From assembly GCF_001553685.1 (NCBI RefSeq), contig NZ_CP014264.1, positions 1,310,001 to 1,374,000 of the forward strand: 64,000 nucleotides of DNA, in the 5' to 3' direction. The translations under genes and the position numbers were made by a program. The notes beneath the pieces were generated by a model, which saw nothing but the letters and a program-made list of their open reading frames with translations, ran no database searches and was not told the origin of the DNA. This DNA comes from Streptococcus sp. oral taxon 431. GTDB lineage: Bacteria > Bacillota > Bacilli > Lactobacillales > Streptococcaceae. Every line of letters begins with the position of its first letter. Positions within the stretch are counted from its first letter, which is position 1. Shown here in pieces: positions 59,081 to 64,000 of this stretch.

Positions 59081-60657
59081 TGATAGTGTCAGATTGAAGA
59101 CAAAGTCCTTAGAACCCAAGTTTCTAAGGGCTTTTCTTTGTGTAAAGTCGTATAATAGAGGTAAGAAGAGTTGTGAGGTAATCCCTATGTTTCACAAAGA
59201 AAAACCTGATTATAACCGTAAGCAATATGGTTTCTATACAATAGACGAATTGGTCCCAAAAGATCACTTTCTTCGACAAGTAGATTCAAAGGTTGATTTT
59301 GACTTTATTTATGACTTGGTAGAAGATACCTATAGTCCAGATAATGGTCGTCCTAGTCTTGATCCCGTCATGTTAATCAAAATTCCTTTGATTAAATGTT
59401 TTTATGGTATTCGTTCCATGCGCCAAACCATGAAAGAGATTGAAGTAAACGTGGCCTATCGTTGGTTTCTTGGACTGACTTTAGATGATAAGGTTCCTCA
59501 TTTTACTACCTATGGAAAGAATTACAGCCGTCGTTTTCAAGATAAAGAACTCATTTCTGAGATTTTTTCCCAAGTTCTCAGCCAAGCTTTGTATGCTGGC
59601 TTAATTGATCCTTCTGAAATATTTGTGGATGGTACCCATATCAAAGCGGCGGCTAATAGTCACAAGTATCGTAAGGAAATGGTAGACCAACAAGCTAAAT
59701 TTATGAGTGAACAATTGGCAGTTGAGATTGATTTAGATAGGAAAAAACACGAAAAAAAGTCCTTAAAGCCCGCAAAAGAAAGTGAGGCTAAGGAAAAGAA
59801 AATCTCAACGACAGATCCCGAGTGTGGTTGGTTTCACAAGGGCGAACATAAGGAAGTATTTGCCTATTCTGCTCAAGTTGCTTGTGATAAGCATGGTTGG
59901 GCCTTAGCTTATACAGTTGAAGCAGGAAATGTTCATGATAGTCAGGCTTTCCCTGCCCTATTTTCAAAGTTAGAGCCATTCTCGCCCCACTATATTATTG
60001 CGGATTCAGGTTACAAGACCCCAGCTATTGCCCATTATTTATTAGAGCGAAACATCATTCCTGTCTTTCCTTATACTCGTCCAAAGGGAGTAAAGGGGAA
60101 CTTAAGACCTAGTAATTTTGTTTATGATGCAAGTTATGACTGTTATGTCTGTCCAGAGAATCAAGTATTAAGCTATCGTACAACCACTCGAGAAGGCTAC
60201 CGTGAGTATAAGAGTAATCCTAAAGTATGTGTTAACTGCCCCCTATTATCCGTTTGTACCCAAAGCAAGAATTTTCAAAAAGTAGTAACGAGACATGTCT
60301 GGAAAGATGCCCTTGAATTTTGTGAGGAGATTCGTCACCAAAGAGAAATGAAAGAGCTCTATAAGAAGCGCAAAGAAACAATTGAACGGCTCTTTGGAAC
60401 GGCTAAGGAATACCATAATTTGAGATACACTAGAGAGAAAGGAAAGTCCAAAATGGAGGATCAGGTTGGGCTTACTTTGGCGTGTTTAAATATCAAAAAA
60501 TTAGTGAAATGGATAGGGAATATCCCTTTTTATTTTTCTCAAATACAGATTTTTGAATGGAATATCAGATGATGAGACAAACTATTTTTGAAAGCAGAAA
60601 AAGACAAACGTCATTTTTGGCGTTTGTCTTCGTTCTGACACTATCTAATGATAGTGT
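59070..60657 (+). mobile_element. IS1182-family insertion sequence with 20-bp palindromic target duplication
   Basis: The element proper is 59090-60637 (1548 bp). Its ends are inverted repeats, CAGATTGAAGACAAA (59090-59104) and the complement of CAGAACGAAGACAAA (60623-60637), differing at two positions. It is flanked by perfect direct copies of ACACTATCTAATGATAGTGT (59070-59089 and 60638-60657), itself a palindrome. Removing the element and one copy restores a hairpin followed by T8, so the target was an intrinsic terminator. A stem-loop follows the left end (TCCTTAGAA/TTTCTAAGG) and may block read-through into the transposase. Confidence 0.85.
59187..60572 (+). CDS. IS1182-family DDE transposase
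   Basis: A 461-residue transposase, apparently intact. The start MFHKEKPDYNRKQYGFYTID matches the family's N-terminal domain (DHFLRQVD...LIKIPLIKCFYGIRS). The catalytic residues are Asp in IFVDGTHIKAAAN, Asp in IIADSGYKT and Glu in RKETIERLFGTAKEYH. A four-cysteine segment (CYVCPENQ ... CPLLSVC) precedes the last catalytic region. I start here because of the preceding GAGG; the frame is open to 59052 through the terminal repeat. Confidence 0.92.
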   Translation: MFHKEKPDYNRKQYGFYTIDELVPKDHFLRQVDSKVDFDFIYDLVEDTYSPDNGRPSLDPVMLIKIPLIKCFYGIRSMRQTMKEIEVNVAYRWFLGLTLDDKVPHFTTYGKNYSRRFQDKELISEIFSQVLSQALYAGLIDPSEIFVDGTHIKAAANSHKYRKEMVDQQAKFMSEQLAVEIDLDRKKHEKKSLKPAKESEAKEKKISTTDPECGWFHKGEHKEVFAYSAQVACDKHGWALAYTVEAGNVHDSQAFPALFSKLEPFSPHYIIADSGYKTPAIAHYLLERNIIPVFPYTRPKGVKGNLRPSNFVYDASYDCYVCPENQVLSYRTTTREGYREYKSNPKVCVNCPLLSVCTQSKNFQKVVTRHVWKDALEFCEEIRHQREMKELYKKRKETIERLFGTAKEYHNLRYTREKGKSKMEDQVGLTLACLNIKKLVKWIGNIPFYFSQIQIFEWNIR

Positions 60658-60668
60658 TTTTTTTCATT

Positions 60669-60950
60669 TTATCCCAATTTAGCAGTTAAACAGAGCTCAT
60701 TATTGCAATAAATATCTAACTCACTTTCAGAATTACCAAAAATTCCCCCACCTTTTTTATTAAATACAAATTTAACAAAATATATTTCTAAATCTCCTTC
60801 ATATTCAATTTCAGAATCAAATTCTGAACCAGCTTCCAATTCATCTAATTGATCTGAATAATCATTTAAAAAATCTCTTAAAAAATAATTCAATTTTGGT
60901 TTTAGAAATTGAGGTACAGAATTATAATAACTCACATTTTTTATTTCCAT
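60669..60950 (-). CDS. Hypothetical protein downstream of a RelB/DinJ-type antitoxin
   Basis: A 93-residue acidic protein, MEIKNVSYYNSVPQFLKPKL at the start, then many Asp/Glu (ELEAGSEFDSEIEYEGDLE) and a Gly-rich FNKKGGGIFGNSESE turn. It has no RelE/YafQ features and no predicted signal. It starts 10 bases after the antitoxin stop, in the position where a toxin would be. Typical RelE-superfamily toxins are basic, so this is either an unusual toxin, a chaperone-like third partner, or an unrelated passenger. Confidence 0.6.
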   Translation of the reverse strand: MEIKNVSYYNSVPQFLKPKLNYFLRDFLNDYSDQLDELEAGSEFDSEIEYEGDLEIYFVKFVFNKKGGGIFGNSESELDIYCNNELCLTAKLG

Positions 60951-60960
60951 TTTCTATCTC

Positions 60961-61239
60961 CTAATCATTAAAAAATACATCAACATCTTCTTTTCTTTTA
61001 AAATCAAGTTTTACAACTTCTGATTTTTCATTTACTAACCTTTGAATATCTTTCTTTGCTTGCTCTACTTCATCTTTTGAATATTCATCTAAAGCAAGTT
61101 TAAAGGGAATACTTTTTGTTAAAACACTTTGTTTTAAAAATAATTTTACAGCAGTTGACATATCCAAACCTAATTCATTAAAAATCGCAGTTGCTTCTTT
61201 TTTTAAATCATCATCTACTCTAACAGCAATTTGTGACAT
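60961..61239 (-). CDS. RelB/DinJ-family antitoxin
   Basis: A 92-residue protein whose N-terminus, MSQIAVRVDDDLKKEATAIF, then NELGLDMSTAVKLFLKQ, is the ribbon-helix-helix of RelB/DinJ antitoxins. The C-terminal half is the usual flexible toxin-neutralising tail, here ending RKEDVDVFFND. AAGGAG lies 8-9 bases upstream. A long perfect inverted repeat overlaps its promoter, consistent with autorepression. No YafQ or RelE gene follows. Confidence 0.82.
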   Translation of the reverse strand: MSQIAVRVDDDLKKEATAIFNELGLDMSTAVKLFLKQSVLTKSIPFKLALDEYSKDEVEQAKKDIQRLVNEKSEVVKLDFKRKEDVDVFFND

Positions 61240-61258
61240 ATCAATTCTCCTTTTACTC

Positions 61259-61292
61259 TTGTATATCTATTGTATCACTTTTAGATATACAA
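61259..61292 (-). promoter_or_regulatory. Antitoxin promoter with palindromic operator
   Basis: TTGTATATCT (61259-61268) and AGATATACAA (61283-61292) are a perfect 10-bp inverted repeat with 14 bases between. The extended -10 TGATACAAT (61269-61274 core) lies in the gap, so a bound repressor would cover the promoter. Confidence 0.78.
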
Positions 61293-61319
61293 TTCGAGTT
61301 TTAGTACCTATTAAACACA

Positions 61320-61357
61320 AAATAAAATAGACCAACTTACTGATCTACTTTATTCTA
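61320..61357. terminator. Terminator-like hairpin upstream of the antitoxin gene
   Basis: AATAAAATAGA pairs with TCTACTTTATT (10 of 11 positions). AT-rich on both sides, so it may act in either direction. Its gene is not evident. Confidence 0.45.
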
Positions 61358-61390
61358 TATTTACTAAACAAATATTTAAACAGAAACTAA

Positions 61391-61605
61391 CAATTTATTG
61401 GTTTAAAAAGTATATTATTAACTATTAAAAAATATACTTTTATTCTTTATGTATTCCTATTTATCGCTCTTTTTCTTTTATTCTTGGCACTTATCAGTAT
61501 TCATTTAAACCAATTTCTAAGCAAAAAAGTCTTGGCGTAGATCATAATTCTCCACAAATGGATAACGTCCCACCTTGGTCTATTCAGTTGTTAAAAATCA
61601 ATTAG
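61391..61605 (+). pseudogene. Degenerate membrane-protein remnant
   Basis: Plus-strand frame one reads QFIGLKSILLTIKKYTFILY and then a hydrophobic helix up to HLNQFLSKKVLA and a stop. After the A-run at about 61519, frame two continues hydrophilically with KSLGVDHNSPQMDNVPPWSI and stops at 61605. A frameshift in the A-run joining both parts gives one secreted or membrane protein. No start codon is present. The assignment is tentative. Confidence 0.3.
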
Positions 61606-61667
61606 CTTTCTGCTATGTAGGATTCTTTGCTTAATAACGGAATAGATTTTTCTTATACCTCAAAAGC

Positions 61668-61713
61668 AAAAAGGATAAATTTCCCTCTACACTTTAATAG
61701 TGAAAATTTATCC
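61668..61713 (-). terminator. Terminator of the second two-component operon
   Basis: GGATAAATTT (61673-61682) and AAATTTATCC (61704-61713) form a 10-bp stem; on the minus strand it is followed by T5, 40 bases after the kinase stop. Confidence 0.82.
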
Positions 61714-61751
61714 CTCTTGGTAACCAGATTTATTAATTTTTTAAAATATGC

Positions 61752-63089
61752 TTACTTTTTAAATACCATTTTAACTTCAGCACCATTACCTTGACCATCG
61801 TAATTATTTAGTAACAATTGTCCCTTGTTAGTTTCAAGTATTTTCGTAACAATTGAAAGTCCCAAACCATGTATATTATTATCATACATTTTTGTTGATA
61901 CATATTTTTCCCTTAGATCATAAAGAATATCATCATTAAATCCATCGCCTTGATCCCTGACAACAATAGTATAATCATCTATATCATCATAAAAACCGAT
62001 AAATATAGTTGAACCCACTGAAGAATTCTCAATTGCATTATTTACTAAATTTTGTAACGCAATAGAAATTGAATTTTTATCTAATTTAATATTACTTGCA
62101 TCATGTGAAAGAATTGACAAGCTAAAACCCTTAAGTTTACAAATACTAGTCACAATTTTTATCCAATCGTCTAAAACTTCTTTTGATACAACTTCCTTTG
62201 GAGCTTCCATCAAATCAGAAAAATCATTTAGTTTTTTTAGAAAAGATTCCAATCTCTCCACTCCATTTAAAGCATCTTCTGCTCTTTCAAGAACATTTTC
62301 TTGATCTTCTTTTAATAATTCTATATTCCCCTTAATTAGAGTAATCGGAGTCCTCACATCATGAGTAATCGATTGAATCATTTCTTTTTGTGTCATCTGC
62401 ATATTCCATTGTTTTTCTAATGATGCCTTTAAGCTCCTTGCCATACTATCTATAGAATCTAACACTCCTGAAATTTCTGTATAATCAGAATACTCTCTTT
62501 CAAATTCTAATTGTAATTTTTCAATATTTTCATTAGCCTTGGATATCTTTCTAATTTCACTCCTTAATTTCCTTGTCAAATTACTTATTAAATAAATAAA
62601 CCCAATTAGCCACAGACAAAACATGCTTGTAAAATACACCAATTCAAAATTTCCAATTATTTTGTATACATTTGGATTGGTAGGTATAGCACTAATTTTA
62701 TATTTTATGATCAAATCTTTATTACCATTTTTAAAAGCCTTAAATACATCTGAACCTATTATGTGTTCCTTTGAAGATTTTCCTTCTTGCAATGCCTCAC
62801 TTATTTTTTGATTATAGCGTTCATCAATCGTATTTTCTATAATTTCTCCATTATCTCTTAATTGATATTCATAAAAAAATGGTATTTTATCAATTTCCCA
62901 ATTCTCTTTTTGAAACTCATATTTTACTGTATCAGAATGTCTTTCAGCATAATTTGCAGGATATACTACCCCAGTGTTAATTAAGACGTTTAGAGGCATA
63001 TAGGAAAATAAACTCATAAATAGTACAAAAAACAATTCTAAAATTGCAAATTTACTAATTAAATAGGTTAAACTTTTTTTAGTTCCCAT
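61752..63089 (-). CDS. Sensor histidine kinase (second two-component system)
   Basis: A 445-residue membrane kinase with two membrane segments (about 15-38 and 160-182) and an extracellular domain of about 120 residues. A HAMP-like linker is followed by the H-box MIQSITHDVRTPITLIKG, N-box NLVNNAIENS, G1 DQGDGF and G2 HGLGLSIVTKIL. The start MGTKKSLTYL overlaps the regulator gene by 22 bases; GGGAG 10 bases upstream supports it over a TTG 18 bases earlier. With an immunity-type ABC permease upstream, it probably senses a cell-envelope peptide. Confidence 0.88.
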   Translation of the reverse strand: MGTKKSLTYLISKFAILELFFVLFMSLFSYMPLNVLINTGVVYPANYAERHSDTVKYEFQKENWEIDKIPFFYEYQLRDNGEIIENTIDERYNQKISEALQEGKSSKEHIIGSDVFKAFKNGNKDLIIKYKISAIPTNPNVYKIIGNFELVYFTSMFCLWLIGFIYLISNLTRKLRSEIRKISKANENIEKLQLEFEREYSDYTEISGVLDSIDSMARSLKASLEKQWNMQMTQKEMIQSITHDVRTPITLIKGNIELLKEDQENVLERAEDALNGVERLESFLKKLNDFSDLMEAPKEVVSKEVLDDWIKIVTSICKLKGFSLSILSHDASNIKLDKNSISIALQNLVNNAIENSSVGSTIFIGFYDDIDDYTIVVRDQGDGFNDDILYDLREKYVSTKMYDNNIHGLGLSIVTKILETNKGQLLLNNYDGQGNGAEVKMVFKK

Positions 63090-63736
63090 TGATAACCTAC
63101 TCCCCAAATAGTTTTAACTGGATCTATATGAAATCCAGCAAATTTTTCTCTTATTTTTTTTATTCTTTCTGTAATAGAAGTTGAACTATCACCTTCAGCA
63201 TCATATCCATAAATTGTTGTATAAATCTTTTCTTTAGTAAAAACCTGGTTTCTATTTTTTAAAAGTAATTCGCATATTTCATATTCACTTTTGGTAAGAG
63301 TAATTTCATCTTCCTTGAAATATATTTTTTTAGACAATAAGTCACAAGAAATTGGATAATCAATTATTCTACTATGCTTATCTCTATTTTCTCTTCTAAT
63401 ATGTGCTGCAACCCTCGCCCTTATTTCAGATACAGAAAATGGCTTTGTAACATAATCATCTGCGCCTAAGGCAAATCCCTCTATCTTGTCCTTTTCAAAA
63501 CTTTTAGCCGTCAACAAGATAATCGGTGCATCTATCAATTCTCTATATCGTGATAAAAACTCAAATCCATCCATTTTATCCATCATGACATCAAGAATAA
63601 TCAAATTATATTTAACCAGCTGTTCAGGAACAATTTTTTCAGCTGAATCACAAAGGTCGACATTATATTCTTTTTTAAAAGTCAACTCTAAAAGTCGTAA
63701 TAAATCTTTATCATCATCTATGATTAATAAGTTCAT
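63068..63736 (-). CDS. OmpR-family response regulator (second two-component system)
   Basis: A 222-residue regulator: receiver domain with DDD (7-9), phospho-Asp49 in LIILDVMMDKMDG and KPFSVSE, then a winged helix ending TIWGVGYQWELKKV. I start at MNLLIIDDD, preceded by GGAGGAG; the frame is open 9 codons further. It follows the ABC permease directly, giving the order ABC-regulator-kinase found in lantibiotic resistance or immunity modules. Confidence 0.9.
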   Translation of the reverse strand: MNLLIIDDDKDLLRLLELTFKKEYNVDLCDSAEKIVPEQLVKYNLIILDVMMDKMDGFEFLSRYRELIDAPIILLTAKSFEKDKIEGFALGADDYVTKPFSVSEIRARVAAHIRRENRDKHSRIIDYPISCDLLSKKIYFKEDEITLTKSEYEICELLLKNRNQVFTKEKIYTTIYGYDAEGDSSTSITERIKKIREKFAGFHIDPVKTIWGVGYQWELKKV

Positions 63737-63737
63737 T

Positions 63738-64000
63738 CTACTCCTCCATTTTATTAATACCATCCCATCTATTATACCAAATATTAAATACGCCTATAAA
63801 CAATACAGTAATAATTACTGATAATGCTAAAAACATCAAAATAACATGACTTGTAACTTCATGACTTGTATAAGCAAAAATAAGTTTTATCGGCCAAACA
63901 AAAGGTAATAAATACCAAATATTACCGCCTAATTCTGTGGTACCTAACAAAATACCTGATAATGTTAAAAAAATTCCGATTAGTATACTACCAGAAAAAC
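63738..64000 (-). CDS. ABC permease C-terminus, LanG/MutG-like (cut by window edge)
   Basis: The last 87 residues of a membrane permease that continues beyond the window. The visible part begins FSGSILIGIFLTLSGILLGT, then GNIWYLLPFVWPIKLIFAYT and a final hydrophobic segment before WYNRWDGINKMEE. ELGGNIWYLLPWxWP-like segments are typical of MutG-family lantibiotic immunity permeases. The stop lies 1 base before the response regulator ATG, so the genes form one operon. Confidence 0.65.
   Translation of the reverse strand, partial: FSGSILIGIFLTLSGILLGTTELGGNIWYLLPFVWPIKLIFAYTSHEVTSHVILMFLALSVIITVLFIGVFNIWYNRWDGINKMEE

Overview
The window looks like a chromosome segment of a mitis-group Streptococcus (S. 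mitis / S. oralis / S. pneumoniae relatives). Supporting signs are: housekeeping proteins that resemble the pneumococcal ones as I remember them (LigA, GyrA, TopA, DapA, Ldh), a BOX element, an exact ComX box (TACGAATA) before dprA, SpxR, sortase A, and the streptococcal M26 proteases IgA1 protease and ZmpB. Base composition is AT-rich throughout. No rRNA, tRNA or CRISPR array was seen.

Layout. 1-6.7 kb: core genes on the minus strand (pullulanase, lipid kinase, leaderless ligA, then guaC, guanine riboswitch, xpt and pbuX for purine salvage). 6.8-9.9 kb: an accessory insertion with a broken McrC-like restriction gene and a complete cholesterol-dependent cytolysin. The cytolysin carries the CD59-binding signature, a YSIRK-type signal peptide and a putative cre site on its promoter. 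9.9-15.9 kb: the leu operon (leuA-leuB-DUF1294-leuC-leuD-YrdC-like) controlled by a leader peptide with three Leu codons and an attenuator. 15.9-33.4 kb: core genes (MmcQ-like, cutC, topA, dprA, dapA, asd, srtA, gyrA, ldh, an extracellular thioredoxin with CcdA, and murA-GNAT-spxR-map). 33.4-34.3 kb: a decayed ISL3-family transposase. 34.4-46.4 kb: two giant adjacent zinc metalloproteases, iga then zmpB, sharing a 17-residue repeat that appears to have spread between them. 46.5-53.5 kb: rplU-prp-rpmA and core or hypothetical genes.

53.4-64 kb is a bacteriocin-related region. A LanFEG-type immunity transporter and a LanRK-type two-component system flank the scar of a type-AII lantibiotic operon, in which the leader of the prepeptide is now joined to the last 65 codons of a LanT-like exporter. 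This leaves immunity and sensing without a toxin. An IS1182-family element follows; it has inserted into an intrinsic-terminator hairpin and duplicated the 20-bp palindrome. Then come a RelB/DinJ-type antitoxin with a clear palindromic operator and an unrecognised partner gene, and a second two-component system with the end of a second immunity-type ABC permease running off the window.

Sequence statements below are read directly from the window. Family functions are established knowledge. Comparisons with pneumococcal proteins are from memory and were not run as alignments.
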